Assembly: GCF_004011505.1 (NCBI RefSeq)
Contig: NZ_SAUN01000001.1
Coordinates: 1,984,001-2,048,000, forward strand
Direction: 5' to 3'
Source of the DNA: Nonomuraea polychroma
Lineage (GTDB): Bacteria > Actinomycetota > Actinomycetes > Streptosporangiales > Streptosporangiaceae
Length of the DNA stretch: 64,000 nt
The position numbers and the translations under genes are program-made. The first letter of the stretch is position 1, and every line of letters begins with the position of its first letter. The notes beneath the pieces were generated by a model. It was given only the letters and a program-made list of their open reading frames with translations, had not been told where the DNA came from and searched no databases. Below, in pieces: positions 18,531-29,473 of this stretch.

Positions 18531-18559
18531 TTGACACTTGAGGGTGATCGAAATTATGT
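18531..18559 (+). promoter_or_regulatory. SOS-type promoter of the HEPN gene
   Basis: TTGACA (18531-18536), 17-bp spacer, TTATGT (18554-18559), an unusually good sigma-70-type promoter for this window. It is flanked by one LexA box just upstream of -35 and one overlapping -10. The transcript would have a leader of about 265 nt before the ATG at 18832. Confidence 0.75.
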
Positions 18560-18563
18560 TCGA
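18548..18563. promoter_or_regulatory. LexA (SOS) box 2, over the -10
   Basis: TCGAAATTATGTTCGA: CGAAA-N4-GTTCG, one mismatch from the LexA core and with flanking T/A symmetry. It covers the -10 element, so bound LexA would block RNA polymerase. Confidence 0.75.
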
Positions 18564-18702
18564 CCTAGTGACGGTGAGGCTCGCGGCTCAACGTCACCGG
18601 GACCTGGTCGCGGGCCGTTCGCTTCCCCAAGTGAGCCCCGCGGCCAGGGTCCACGGGCGAAGGGCACGTCCTCGTCGTCGGCGGAGACGAGCGGGCGTGT
18701 CC

Positions 18703-18740
18703 TGGCCGGACGGGGAGAGGGGAAGCTCCTCGTCCGGCCA
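18703..18740 (+). other. Strong hairpin in the leader of the HEPN transcript
   Basis: The arm TGGCCGGACGGGGAG (18703-18717) pairs with CTCCTCGTCCGGCCA (18726-18740), 15 bp with one G-U, around an 8-nt loop. It sits midway in the long leader between the SOS promoter and the HEPN start. It could act as an attenuator or an RNA-stability element. Confidence 0.6.
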
Positions 18741-18831
18741 GCCCGGCGGAAATGTCGGTGGCGTCTGCAAGTGTTGGCTTCACCGGCGGAGACGCCGGCC
18801 GCCGCCCACGACTCCAAAGGAGGCGCGCAAG

Positions 18832-19278
18832 ATGGCACCAAGGCCTAGAGACACACCCGGGCCCCGGCTGTCGCCTGCGGTTCGGGCACATCTCACCGAC
18901 GCACGTTCCTGCCTGGCGGAGGCGACCGGCGCTCGCACCCCGGCATCCCGATATGTGGCCGCCCACCTGGCAGCCCTTCGAGCGGCGGCGGCGATCCTGG
19001 CCGCCCGTCCCCGTCCCATGGAAGGCCGCAGGCGCAGGCTGCGCAGCGCATGGGAGTTGTTGCCCGAGGCCGAGCCGCACCTGGCCGAGTGGGCCGCATA
19101 TTTCTCGGTGAGCGCCGCCAAGCGCGCCGCTGCGGAAGCGGGCATGGTCAGCAGGATCAGCGCGGCCGACGCCGAGGAAATCATGGCCGAGGCGGAGACC
19201 TTCGTCTCCACGGTCGAAGACCTCCTCGGCGTTCCGGTCCAGCCCCAGCTACCGATCGGCGTCCCACTCGCCGGTTGA
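18832..19278 (+). CDS. SAV_6107-like HEPN-domain protein, SOS-regulated
   Basis: An all-alpha protein of 148 residues resembling the actinobacterial SAV_6107 HEPN family: helical blocks around SPAVRAHLTDARSCLAEA (14-31), ASRYVAAHLAALRAAAAILA, and AEWAAYFSVSAAKRAAAEAG. It contains R40-YVAA-H45, fitting the R-x4-6-H motif of HEPN ribonucleases, although the residue after Arg is Tyr rather than the usual polar Asn/Asp/His. The ATG follows AAAGGAGG by 6 bases. Upstream lies a promoter bracketed by two LexA boxes, so induction on DNA damage is likely. Nuclease activity and target are inference. Confidence 0.82.
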   Translation: MAPRPRDTPGPRLSPAVRAHLTDARSCLAEATGARTPASRYVAAHLAALRAAAAILAARPRPMEGRRRRLRSAWELLPEAEPHLAEWAAYFSVSAAKRAAAEAGMVSRISAADAEEIMAEAETFVSTVEDLLGVPVQPQLPIGVPLAG

Positions 19279-19584
19279 CTGACTGACCCGGTCGGCCTCG
19301 ACGACGACGCGTGGCCGACCGGCACCGGGTGAGCCGCCGGCGCCGGCCCCGCATGAGCCGCTGGCGCGGCTCAACGTGCTCCAGCGGGCCCTCGATGCGA
19401 GCTCGGCTGACATCGTGCGGGTCACTCAGCGGGCTGACATGTGGCTGGTCGGCAGTTACGGGCTTACGGGCCATCGATGACCCGGCCGGCAGCAGGTGGC
19501 CCACCTGGTCGCGTGGCGACGGGCACCACTTGGTCAGCGACGGCCCAGCCGATCGGGTTGTGCCAAGGTCGCGCTGTCTCGCCC

Positions 19585-19745
19585 GGTCAGGTTGTGTCGG
19601 CCGGTCAGGGTATGTCCGCCGGTCGGGCTGTGTCGGCTGTTCATGCGGGTCAGGTTGTGCCGGCCGGTCGGCTGGGCGGGCCGGTCGGGCTGCGCGGGGC
19701 GGTTGGGCGGGCCGGTTGTGCGGGCCGGTCGGCGGGGCGGGCCGG
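19585..19745. repeat. Degenerate GC-rich repeats
   Basis: Loose 13-18-bp units of the form GGTCAGGTTGTGTCGGCC drift into GGTCGGGCTGCGCGGGGC and similar. They occupy the middle of the 867-bp non-coding stretch 19279-20145. I see no credible gene in that stretch; the only other structure is the hairpin at 20004-20040. Confidence 0.65.
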
Positions 19746-20003
19746 GCAGTTGAGCGTCCAAGCGACACCTGGTCGGGCCGGTGTCCGTGGTGGAGCGCCT
19801 TGTGCGGGTCGCTTTGCCATGAGTGCCCCCACCTTCGCGGTGAGCTCGCCCCCGTCGAGGGTTCCGGCTTCGCGGTGAACTTGTCCCTCGTGGGGGGGCT
19901 GGCTCGTTGTGAGTCCCCCCTTGTCCAGGGGATTGTGAAGCTCGGCGGTGTGCGGAGGACGGGGCGGGCCAGGTGGTCAGGGATCAGGTGGTGTCCGGAC
20001 ATG

Positions 20004-20040
20004 ACGAAGGAGCCCGCCGGCGCGTGGCGGACTCCTTCGT
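20004..20040. terminator. Hairpin downstream of bldD
   Basis: ACGAAGGAG-C-CCGCC pairs with GGCGG-A-CTCCTTCGT: 9 bp, one mismatch, then 5 bp, with a 7-nt loop. It lies 105 bp past the bldD stop on the minus strand and could also end plus-strand transcripts from the HEPN gene. Confidence 0.65.
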
Positions 20041-20145
20041 GCTGAGTGACCGGCCTCAGGCCAGGCAGCGACCCGAGGCGGGAGAGCCGGCCCGGTCAGG
20101 CGGCGACCCCGAGGGCCGGGGAGCCGGTCTGGTCAGGCGGAGGGC

Positions 20146-20640
20146 TCAGAACGACTCGACGGCCCGGCGGGCCTCGGCGTCGAGGACGCCCCAGCTGATG
20201 AGCTCCTCGGTCAGCTCGCTCGGCGACTTGTCGTAGATCACGGCCAGGGAGCGCAGGTCCTCCTGGCGGATCGACAGGACCTTGCCGTTGTAGTCGCCCC
20301 GCTGGCTCTGGATCGTGGCGGCATACCTGGCCAGCGCCCCGGCCTTCTCCTTGGGCAGCGTCGCCAGCCGCTCCAGGTCGATCACAAGCTTGGGCGTCGG
20401 ACCGAGCGGGCTCGGGGCGGCGCCGCCCGGTAGCAGCTCGGATACGGGCACCCCGTAGAAGTCGGCAAGCTCGGCAAGCTTCTGCACCGTGACCGCTCGG
20501 TCGCCACGCTCGTAAGAGCCCACGACCACGGCTTTCCACCTGCCACGCGACTTCTCCTCGACTCCATGCAGGGACAGGCCCTGCTGGGTGCGGATGGCGC
20601 GGAGTCGTGCACCCAGCGACTTTGCGTACTCAGACGGCAT
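20146..20640 (-). CDS. bldD: Developmental master regulator BldD
   Basis: A 164-residue XRE-type repressor matching BldD of Streptomyces across its length: GARLRAIRTQQGLSLHGVEE and GRWKAVVVGSYERGDRAVTV in the DNA-binding domain (about 10-75) and a C-terminal domain that binds tetrameric cyclic-di-GMP. The ligand signature R-G-D-x8-R-Q-D-D is present as RGDYNGKVLSI followed by RQED, so the second-last Asp is Glu while the final Asp is kept. It represses sporulation genes during growth and usually its own gene. It precedes the pyr operon region, as in Streptomyces. Confidence 0.95.
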   Translation of the reverse strand: MPSEYAKSLGARLRAIRTQQGLSLHGVEEKSRGRWKAVVVGSYERGDRAVTVQKLAELADFYGVPVSELLPGGAAPSPLGPTPKLVIDLERLATLPKEKAGALARYAATIQSQRGDYNGKVLSIRQEDLRSLAVIYDKSPSELTEELISWGVLDAEARRAVESF

Positions 20641-20788
20641 CGTGTGGCCCCCCGGCTTCTCGTATGTATTGCTCTCAGTAGATTGTGCTCCCTCGCGGCG
20701 AATGCCCTGGCCACCGGGGGTACGGTGCGAGACTCGGCACCATCGGTAGCCATGGCTCTGGGTTTACCCCGGTACGCCACGAGGTGTG

Positions 20789-20803
20789 GTTACGCACAGT
20801 GAC
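20789..20803. promoter_or_regulatory. BldD box in the bldD promoter
   Basis: GTTACGCACAGTGAC matches the published BldD pseudopalindrome nTnACnC(A/T)GnGTnAn (from memory) at every defined position except the central G. It overlaps the end of the candidate -10 and the expected start point, where a repressor would act, supporting autoregulation. Confidence 0.6.
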
Positions 20804-20830
20804 GGTAAAGGGGCGGACGCCTAAGGTCAA
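20802..20830 (-). promoter_or_regulatory. Candidate bldD promoter
   Basis: Minus strand: TTGACC (20830-20825), 17-bp spacer, TACCGT (20807-20802). It gives a leader of about 155 nt before the bldD ATG at 20640. The rest of the 300-bp gap to the stress-protein gene shows nothing further. Confidence 0.6.
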
Positions 20831-20940
20831 GCTGATTGGAAAAAAGATGCCGAATCCGGTCCGGTATAGATCGCAACATACGCCCCTCATGTCCCACCGG
20901 TAACAGTACTTCGTCACACTTTGCCGAGGGGACCGCCGTG

Positions 20941-21807
20941 TCAGGGAAGGCGGGGGAGAATCATGACAGGGCAGGTCGAGGCCCGTACGATCTTGAGCGA
21001 GGTGTCCCCGACGAACACCCGCCTGAGTGGCCCCGTGGCGCTCGACGCGCATATGATCATCTCCCCTGGCCGCCACGAGGTCGCACCGAGCGCTTGGGCG
21101 ACGTTGCGGCCCTCCAGCAGTTCGACCTCGACGCGCAGCCGCTGCGACTGGTCCTGCGCCGCCGTCCGAAGATCCGCGGCCGCCTGGTCGCGCAGGCCTG
21201 CCAGCATATCTTTCTCGATCTTGGCCGGTCTGGCGGTGTGGACGACCAGCGTGACCAGCCGCAGCGGGACGCCGAGGGTCACGGCCGTGGCGGCCGCGTC
21301 CTTGACCGCCGCGTCGCAGCCGGGGCCGCGCCGGTAGGCGACGGTGAGGCGGTCGAAGGCGGCGGGCGGCTTGTCGCCGTAACCGCGCGGGGCGAGCAGG
21401 ACGGGAACGGAGCAGGAGTGCAGGAGCTGGTCGGCGGTGCTGCCGACGGCGATGCGGCCCCGGCGGCCGCCGACGGCGGAGCCGATCACCACGATGTCCC
21501 CGCCGCGCTTGCGCGCCAGCTCCACCAGCCCGCGTCCGCTGCCTCTGTGGGTGTGGATCCAGTAGTCGGCGTCCGGCCCCGCCAGCTCCCGCGCCTGCGT
21601 GAGCGTCGCCTCGGACTGCTCCTTCAGGTACGTCCGCCACTCGCTCTGCTCGGCCCGGGCCGGCCCGGGCGGGGACCAGGCGGGCGGCTGCACGTACGCC
21701 ACCGTCAGGTGCGCCCCGGCCTGCTCCTTGAGCAGCAGGGCCAGCGCGAGACCGTCCCTGCCCCGCGGCTCGGGGATGAACCCGGCCAGCACGTTGTCGA
21801 GCTTCAT
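20941..21807 (-). CDS. Tandem universal stress protein (UspA family)
   Basis: A 288-residue protein with two Usp domains (about 1-145 and 150-288). The first carries the ATP-binding pattern G-x2-G-x9-G-S/T in GSAVGGRRGRIAVGST; the second ends with STCPVMIL and has only a partial loop. Its ATG directly abuts the upstream permease stop, so it is the last gene of the arcA-arcC-permease cluster. Tandem Usp proteins in actinobacteria are often hypoxia- or starvation-induced, which fits an arginine deiminase cluster; this regulation is inference. Confidence 0.88.
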   Translation of the reverse strand: MKLDNVLAGFIPEPRGRDGLALALLLKEQAGAHLTVAYVQPPAWSPPGPARAEQSEWRTYLKEQSEATLTQARELAGPDADYWIHTHRGSGRGLVELARKRGGDIVVIGSAVGGRRGRIAVGSTADQLLHSCSVPVLLAPRGYGDKPPAAFDRLTVAYRRGPGCDAAVKDAAATAVTLGVPLRLVTLVVHTARPAKIEKDMLAGLRDQAAADLRTAAQDQSQRLRVEVELLEGRNVAQALGATSWRPGEMIICASSATGPLRRVFVGDTSLKIVRASTCPVMILPRLP

Positions 21808-23229
21808 TCAGCGCACCTCGGCATTCAGCCGGGAATGGCTATAGCCGTACAGGAAGTAGCAGACCAGCCCCACGAGCATCCACAACCCGAACGCCAGCCA
21901 GGTGACCCCCGCCAGCCCCGCCATCACGAGCACGCAGAACACCGCCCCCAGCACCGGCGTGACGGGGAAGAGCGGGACCCGGAAGCTCCGCGGCAGGCCG
22001 GGGCTGCGATAGCGCAGGACGAGCACGCCGACGTTCACGATGCCGAAGGCGAACAACGTGCCGATGCTGGTCGCCTCCGCCAACTGCCCGAGCGGCACCA
22101 GCCCGGCCAGCACCGAGATGAACGCGGCGACGATCAGCGTGTTCGCGACCGGGACCTGGCGGCGCGGGTTGACCTGCTGGAACACGCGCGGGATGAGCCC
22201 GTCGCGGGACATCGCGAACAGGATGCGCGTCTGCCCGAAGATGACGGTGAGCACGACGCTGGCGATCGCGATGACCGCGCCGAACGAGACGATCAGGCCC
22301 GGCCAGGTGGCGCCGGTGGCCAGGTCCGCGATGTAGGACAGACTCGCCTCGGTGGTCCGCGGGTCGAACTCCGTCCACGGCAGGGCGCCGACGGCGGCCA
22401 CCGCGACGAGCACGTAGATCGCGGTCACGATGGCCAGCGAGAAGATGATCGCCAGGGGCAGGTCCCGCCTGGGGTTCTTCGCCTCCTCACCGGCGGTGGA
22501 GGCCGCGTCGAAGCCGATGTAGGAGAAGAACACCTGCGAGGCCGCCGCCGTGATCCCGGCCACCCCCATGGGCGCGAACGGCGCGAAGTTGCCCACGCGG
22601 AAGGCCGTGAACGCCACCGCGCAGAAGAACAGCAGCACCGCGACCTTGATCAACACGAAGATCGCGTTGGCCGCGGCGCTCTCGGAGGCGCCGTGCAGCA
22701 GCAGCCAGGTGGCCAGCAGCACGATGAGGATCGCCGTGACGTTGACCACGCCGCCGGCCTGGCCGGGGGAGCGGGTGATCGCCTCCGGCAGCGTGAAGCC
22801 GAACAGCGACCGCAGGAACGAGTTGAGGTATTCGCCCCAGCCCACGGCCACGGCGGCCACGGACACGGCGTACTCGAGCATGAGGCACCAGCCGCAGATC
22901 CACGCCACCAGCTCGCCCAGCGTCGCGTACGCGTAGGAGTAGGACGAGCCGGACACCGGGATCGTCCCGGCGAGCTCGGCGTACGACAGGGCGGAGAACA
23001 ACGCCGTGATCGCCGCCAGCACGAACGACAGCACCACCGCGGGCCCCGCCTTGGGCACCGCCTGGCCCAGGATGACGAAGATCCCGGTGCCGAGCGTGGC
23101 GCCGACGCTGAACAGCGTGAGCTGCCACAGCGACATCGTGCGCCGCAGATCGCCGCCCTCGCCGTGGCCGCCCTCGGCCACGAGACGCTCGGTGGGTTTG
23201 GTGCGCAGGAGCCGCTGGGCCAGTGTCAC
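21808..23229 (-). CDS. APC-superfamily amino acid permease
   Basis: A 473-residue protein with about 12 hydrophobic helices. The N-terminal SVGATLGTGIFVILG is the unwound helix-1 substrate site of cationic amino acid transporter-type APC permeases, and FFSYIGFDAASTAGEEAKNP in the helix 6 region is also typical. The GTG at 23229 has a G-rich Shine-Dalgarno and lies 13 bp after arcC. In context it may import arginine or exchange it for ornithine in place of ArcD (inference). Confidence 0.88.
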   Translation of the reverse strand: MTLAQRLLRTKPTERLVAEGGHGEGGDLRRTMSLWQLTLFSVGATLGTGIFVILGQAVPKAGPAVVLSFVLAAITALFSALSYAELAGTIPVSGSSYSYAYATLGELVAWICGWCLMLEYAVSVAAVAVGWGEYLNSFLRSLFGFTLPEAITRSPGQAGGVVNVTAILIVLLATWLLLHGASESAAANAIFVLIKVAVLLFFCAVAFTAFRVGNFAPFAPMGVAGITAAASQVFFSYIGFDAASTAGEEAKNPRRDLPLAIIFSLAIVTAIYVLVAVAAVGALPWTEFDPRTTEASLSYIADLATGATWPGLIVSFGAVIAIASVVLTVIFGQTRILFAMSRDGLIPRVFQQVNPRRQVPVANTLIVAAFISVLAGLVPLGQLAEATSIGTLFAFGIVNVGVLVLRYRSPGLPRSFRVPLFPVTPVLGAVFCVLVMAGLAGVTWLAFGLWMLVGLVCYFLYGYSHSRLNAEVR

Positions 23230-23242
23230 CCCCCGACACCCC

Positions 23243-24178
23243 CTACAACGTGCTCGTCAGCGGCCACCTGCCGTTAGGTGTCACGATCGTTCCCGCTGAG
23301 CCGCTGAGTATGCGCTCGGCCTCGTCCAGCCTCCCGATCGCGGCCATGTCGCCGGTCGTCTCCACGAACCGGCACGCCGCCTCCACCTTCGGCCCCATCG
23401 ACCCGGCCGGGAACTCCAGCGCCCGCAACTCGTGCGGGGTGGTGTGCGCGATCTCGCTCGCCTGCGGCGTGCCGAAGCCCCGCAGCACCCGCGGCACGTC
23501 GGTCAGGCTGAGGAACGCGTCGCACTCCAGCGCCTCGGCCAGCACCGACGCGGTCAGATCCTTGTCCACGACCGCCTCGACGCCGCTCAGCCGGCCGCGT
23601 TCGTCGCGGACCACGGGGATGCCGCCGCCGCCCGCGCAGACCACGATCACGCCCTCGCGGATGAGCTTGTGGATCAGCCGGGTCTCCACGATGCGGCGCG
23701 GCGCGGGGGAGGGCACCACCCGCCGCCAGTGCCCGCCGTCCTGCTTGACCGTCCAGCCGTGCTCGGCGGCCAGCTTCTCGGCCTCCTCGCGGTCGTACAC
23801 CGGGCCGACGAACTTGGCCGGGTCCTCGAAGGCCGGGTCCACGGCCGTCACCAGCGTCTGCGTGACCACGGCGAGGACCTGCCGGCCGGGCAGCGCGTTC
23901 TGCAGGGCCTGCTGCATCCAGTAGCCGATCATGCCCTGCGTCTGCGCGCCTAGCGTGTCGAACGGGTAGGGCCTGGACAGGTTCGGATCGGCGGCGCTCT
24001 GCAGCGCCAGGAGGCCCACCTGAGGGCCGTTGCCGTGGGTGATGACCAGCTCGTGCTCGACCGCCAGCCGGGCGAGCGTCTTGACGGCCGCCCGCACGTT
24101 GGCGATCTGCACGTCGGCGTCCGGCTGCTGGCCGCGCTTGAGCACCGCGTTGCCGCCCAGCGCGACGATGACCCGCAT
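23243..24178 (-). CDS. arcC: Carbamate kinase
   Basis: The enzyme converts carbamoyl phosphate and ADP to ATP, ammonia and CO2, the energy-yielding last step of the arginine deiminase pathway. The 311 residues have full family length: VALGGNAVLKRG at the N-terminus, THGNGPQVGLL (about 48), CAGGGGIPVV (about 205), AVVDKDLTASVLAE (about 226), and SMGPKVEAA near the C-terminus. It starts one base after the arcA stop. The donor ornithine carbamoyltransferase gene (arcB) is not in this cluster. Confidence 0.95.
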   Translation of the reverse strand: MRVIVALGGNAVLKRGQQPDADVQIANVRAAVKTLARLAVEHELVITHGNGPQVGLLALQSAADPNLSRPYPFDTLGAQTQGMIGYWMQQALQNALPGRQVLAVVTQTLVTAVDPAFEDPAKFVGPVYDREEAEKLAAEHGWTVKQDGGHWRRVVPSPAPRRIVETRLIHKLIREGVIVVCAGGGGIPVVRDERGRLSGVEAVVDKDLTASVLAEALECDAFLSLTDVPRVLRGFGTPQASEIAHTTPHELRALEFPAGSMGPKVEAACRFVETTGDMAAIGRLDEAERILSGSAGTIVTPNGRWPLTSTL

Positions 24179-24179
24179 C

Positions 24180-25424
24180 TCAGATCCCGTCCCGTTCGAG
24201 CGGGCAGCTCATGCAGCGCGGCCCGCCGCGGCCCCGGCCGAGCTCGCTGCCCCTGATCGTGATGACCTCGATGCCGTTGTCGCGCAGGTAGTTGTTCGTG
24301 GTGGTGTTGCGCTCGTACGCGACGACCACGCCGGGCTCCAGCGCCAGCCCGTTGCAGCCGTCGTCCCACTGCTCGCGCGCCGCGGCCCGCACGTCCTGCT
24401 TCGGGGTGAGGACCGTGATGCCGGGCAGGTCCAGGGCGTGGGCGATGGCCTTGTGCATGTCCTGCGGCGGGTGGTCGGTGAACTTGAGCTCCTTGTGGGT
24501 GCCGCCGGGCTCGATCGTGTACGCCGGCAGCATGCCCAGGCCCGCGTACTTGGTGAACACGCCCACGTCCAGCATCGTCATCACCGTGTCGAGGTGCATG
24601 AACGCGCGCGCCTTCGGCATGTCCAGCGCCACGATCCTGCGTGCCGAGCCGGCCTGGAACAGCCGCTGCGCGAACATCTCCACCGCCTGCGGCTGGGTGC
24701 GCTCGCTGATCCCGATCAGCACCGCGCCGCGCCCGATGACGAGCACGTCGCCGCCCTCCATGGTCGCCGGGGCCGCGTGATGGCCCGGCATCCAGCAGTG
24801 GAAGCCGCCCTGGTCCGGCCGGTTGAAGCCGGCGGCGAACGTCGGGTGATACATGTAGACGGCCTCCATGTTGACCGTCTCCCGCATGCGGGCCTTCTTC
24901 TTCATGGCGTTGATCGACACGCCGTCGTACACCCAGCAGGATGTGTCGCGGGTGAAGAGGTGGTTGGGCAGCGGCGGCAGGATGAAGTCGTCGTCCCCCA
25001 TGGTGTGGAATGTCACAGATTGAGGGTCGCAGCCGAGCTCGACCAGCTCCCCCTTGGTGATGCCGCCGGTCAGGTAGAGCTGGAGCGTGGCCGCGTCCAT
25101 GGCGTCGAGCGTGTTGCGGACGTCGTCGATCGCCACCGGGCCCAGCCACCGCTCGTCGACGACCGCGTCCAGGATGTGCTTGCGGGCCTCGGGGATGTCC
25201 ACCGTCTCCCGCAGCAGCTCGTCCAGCAGGTGGACCGTGATGCCCCGCCCGCGCAGCACCTGCTGGAACTCCTCGTGCTCCTCCATCGCGCGCTGCACCC
25301 ACAGCACGTCGTCGAACAGGAACGCGTCCTTGTTCGCCGGGGTGAGCCGCTTGAGCGCCAGGTCGGGCTTGTGCAGCAGGACCTGCCGCAGCCGCCCGAC
25401 CTCTGAATCGACATGGAATGTCAT
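24180..25424 (-). CDS. arcA: Arginine deiminase
   Basis: The enzyme hydrolyses arginine to citrulline and ammonia. It has about 414 residues. Guanidino-group modifying enzyme motifs are [10 protein letters not shown] (about 225), FMHLDTVMT (about 280), and the catalytic cysteine in [10 protein letters not shown] at the C-terminus. The N-terminal [20 protein letters not shown] is the normal family start, so the ATG at 25424 is chosen over one 66 bp upstream. It is first in a minus-strand cluster with arcC, permease and Usp. It is divergent from pyrR. Confidence 0.95.
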   Translation of the reverse strand: MTFHVDSEVGRLRQVLLHKPDLALKRLTPANKDAFLFDDVLWVQRAMEEHEEFQQVLRGRGITVHLLDELLRETVDIPEARKHILDAVVDERWLGPVAIDDVRNTLDAMDAATLQLYLTGGITKGELVELGCDPQSVTFHTMGDDDFILPPLPNHLFTRDTSCWVYDGVSINAMKKKARMRETVNMEAVYMYHPTFAAGFNRPDQGGFHCWMPGHHAAPATMEGGDVLVIGRGAVLIGISERTQPQAVEMFAQRLFQAGSARRIVALDMPKARAFMHLDTVMTMLDVGVFTKYAGLGMLPAYTIEPGGTHKELKFTDHPPQDMHKAIAHALDLPGITVLTPKQDVRAAAREQWDDGCNGLALEPGVVVAYERNTTTNNYLRDNGIEVITIRGSELGRGRGGPRCMSCPLERDGI

Positions 25425-25515
25425 CCTTGCGATATCCCCTTCATAAGGCGTGATGTACCCGGGACACCGCGTAGCGGCGCGGGAGGGCACCCACGTTGTT
25501 GCTGGTAGCCCCTGG

Positions 25516-27043
<1,528 letters not shown>

Positions 27044-27044
<1 letters not shown>

Positions 27045-28384
27045 TGACCATCATTCGCAACGTCAGGATTCTGGGCGGGGAGCTCGCCGACATCCGGGTC
27101 GCTCATGGCGTGATCGCCGCCATCACGCCCGCCGGCCCCCAGGCGGACGTGGTCAGTGGTGGCCGTCCCTTGGGAGAAGACGGGGGCGCAGAGGAGCTCG
27201 TGGTCGACGGCCGGGGTGCCATCGCGCTGCCGGGGCTGGTCGACCTGCACACGCACCTGCGCGAGCCCGGGCGTGAGGACGCCGAGACCGTGCAGACCGG
27301 CACCCAGTCGGCGGCCCGCGGCGGCTACACCGCCGTGCACGCCATGGCCAACACCTCGCCCGTCGCCGACACCGCCGGCGTCGTCGAGCAGGTGTGGCGA
27401 CTCGGGCGCGAGTTCGGGCACTGCGACGTGCACCCGGTCGGAGCCGTCACCGTCGGGCTGCAGGGCAGGCACCTGGCCGAGCTGGGCGCGATGGCCGACT
27501 CGGCCGCCCGCGTGCGGGTCTTCTCCGACGACGGCAAGTGCGTCGACGACGCGGTGCTGATGCGCCGCGCCCTGGAATACGTCAAAGCGTTCGACGGCGT
27601 CGTCGCCCAGCACGCCCAGGAGCCCCGGCTGACCGAGGGCGCCCAGATGAACGAGGGGGTCGTCTCCGGCAGGCTCGGCCTGACCGGCTGGCCCGCGGTC
27701 GCCGAGGAGGCGATCATCGCCCGCGACTGCCTCCTGGCCGCCCACGTCGGCTCCCGGCTGCACGTCTGCCACCTGTCCACCGCCGGCTCTGTCGAGATCA
27801 TCCGCTGGGCCAAGTCCAAGGGCTGGAACGTCACCGCCGAGGTCACCCCGCACCACCTGCTGCTCACCGACGACCTCGTCGAGGAGTCGCCGGTGGGCGC
27901 GTACAACCCGATCTACAAGGTCAACCCGCCGCTGCGCACCCGCGCCGACGTCGAGGCGCTGCGCGCCGCGCTGGCCGACGGCACGATCGACGTCGTCGCC
28001 ACCGACCACGCGCCCCACCCGGTCGAGGACAAGGAGACCGAGTGGTCGGCCGCGGCGATGGGCATGGTGGGCCTCGAGACCGCGCTCAGCGTCGTCCAGG
28101 AGGCCATGGTCGAGACCGGGCTGCTGGACTGGGCGGGCGTCGCCCAGCGCATGTCCGTCACGCCGGCGCGTATCGGCCGCCTCGCCGGGCAGGGGCAGCC
28201 GCTGGAGGCCGGGGCCCCGGCCAACATCACGCTCTACGACCCGTCCGTACGCACCGAGGTGGACCCCTCCGCCTTCGCGTCGAAGAGCAGGAACACCCCG
28301 TACGAGGGGATGACTCTGCCCGGCAGGGTGGTGGCCACGTTCCTGCGCGGCAGGCCGACCGTACTCGAAGGGAAGCTGGTTTGA
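27044..28384 (+). CDS. pyrC: Dihydroorotase
   Basis: Zinc amidohydrolase cyclising carbamoyl-aspartate to dihydroorotate. The 446-residue type I form has the metal motif [10 protein letters not shown] (about 67) plus further ligands in [24 protein letters not shown] (about 267) and VVATDHAPH (about 322). The start overlaps the pyrB stop by one base. The GAAGGGAAG near its 3' end serves as the Shine-Dalgarno for carA. Confidence 0.97.
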
Positions 28385-29473
28385 ACACAGCGGTGCTCGT
28401 CCTGGAAGACGGCCGCGTCTTCCACGGATCTCCATACGGCGCCGAAGGCGAGACGTTCGGCGAGATGGTCTTCAACACCGGCATGACCGGCTACCAGGAG
28501 ACCCTCACCGACCCCTCCTACCACCGGCAGATCGTCGCCATGACGGCGCCGCACATCGGCAACACGGGCGTCAACGACGAGGACCCCGAGTCCCGGCAGG
28601 TCTGGGTCGCCGGCTACGTCGTGCGCGAGCCGTCCAGGATCGTCTCCAACTGGCGGGCCAACCGCTCGCTGGACGACTACCTCAAGGAGCAGGGCGTCGT
28701 CGGGATCGCCATCTCCGGCACCCGCGCGCTCACCCGCCACCTGCGCGAGCGCGGCGCCATGCGCGCCGGCATCTTCACCGCGCCCAGCGAGCCGGTCGAG
28801 GAACTCGTCGAGCGGGTGCGGCAGTCGCCCCGCATGGAGGGCGCCGCCCTGGCTCCCGAGGTGTCCACCACCGAGCCGTACGTCGTCCCGGCGATCGGGG
28901 AGAAGAAGTTCACCGTCGCCGCCGTGGACCTCGGCATCAAGGGCATGACGCCGCACCGGATGGCCGAGCGCGGCTGCGAGGTGCACGTGCTGCCCGCGGA
29001 CGCCACGTTCGAGCAGATCATGGCGGTCGAGCCGGACGGGGTGTTCCTGTCCAACGGCCCGGGCGACCCGGCCACCGTGGACGTCTCCGCCCTCCAGAAG
29101 GTCCTGGAGGCCAGGGTGCCGTTCTTCGGGATCTGCTTCGGCAACCAGGTCTTCGGCAGGGCCCTGGGCCTGTCCACCTACAAGCTGCGTTACGGGCACC
29201 GCGGTGTCAACCAGCCGGTGCAGGACGTGCGGACCGGGAAGGTGGAGATCTCGGCGCACAACCACGGGTTCGCGGTGGACGCGCCGCTCGACGGGCCGTT
29301 CGACACCCCGTACGGGCCGGCCGAGGTCAGCCACGTCAACCTCAACGACCGCTGCGTGGAGGGGCTGCGCCTGCTCGACGGGCGGGCCTTCAGCGTCCAA
29401 TACCACCCAGAGGCCGCGGCCGGGCCGCACGACGCTGCCTACCTTTTCGACGAGTTCTGCGAGGTCATGAGCC

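Noticed and set aside
18176-18541. Plus-strand frames of 100-150 codons between the ferredoxin gene and the SOS promoter
   Set aside because: Repeat-derived, Arg/Cys/Ala-rich, overlapping in several frames, no ribosome site.
20836-23277. 813-codon plus-strand frame across the stress protein and permease
   Set aside because: His/Asp/Gln/Arg-rich shadow; both minus-strand genes are well supported.
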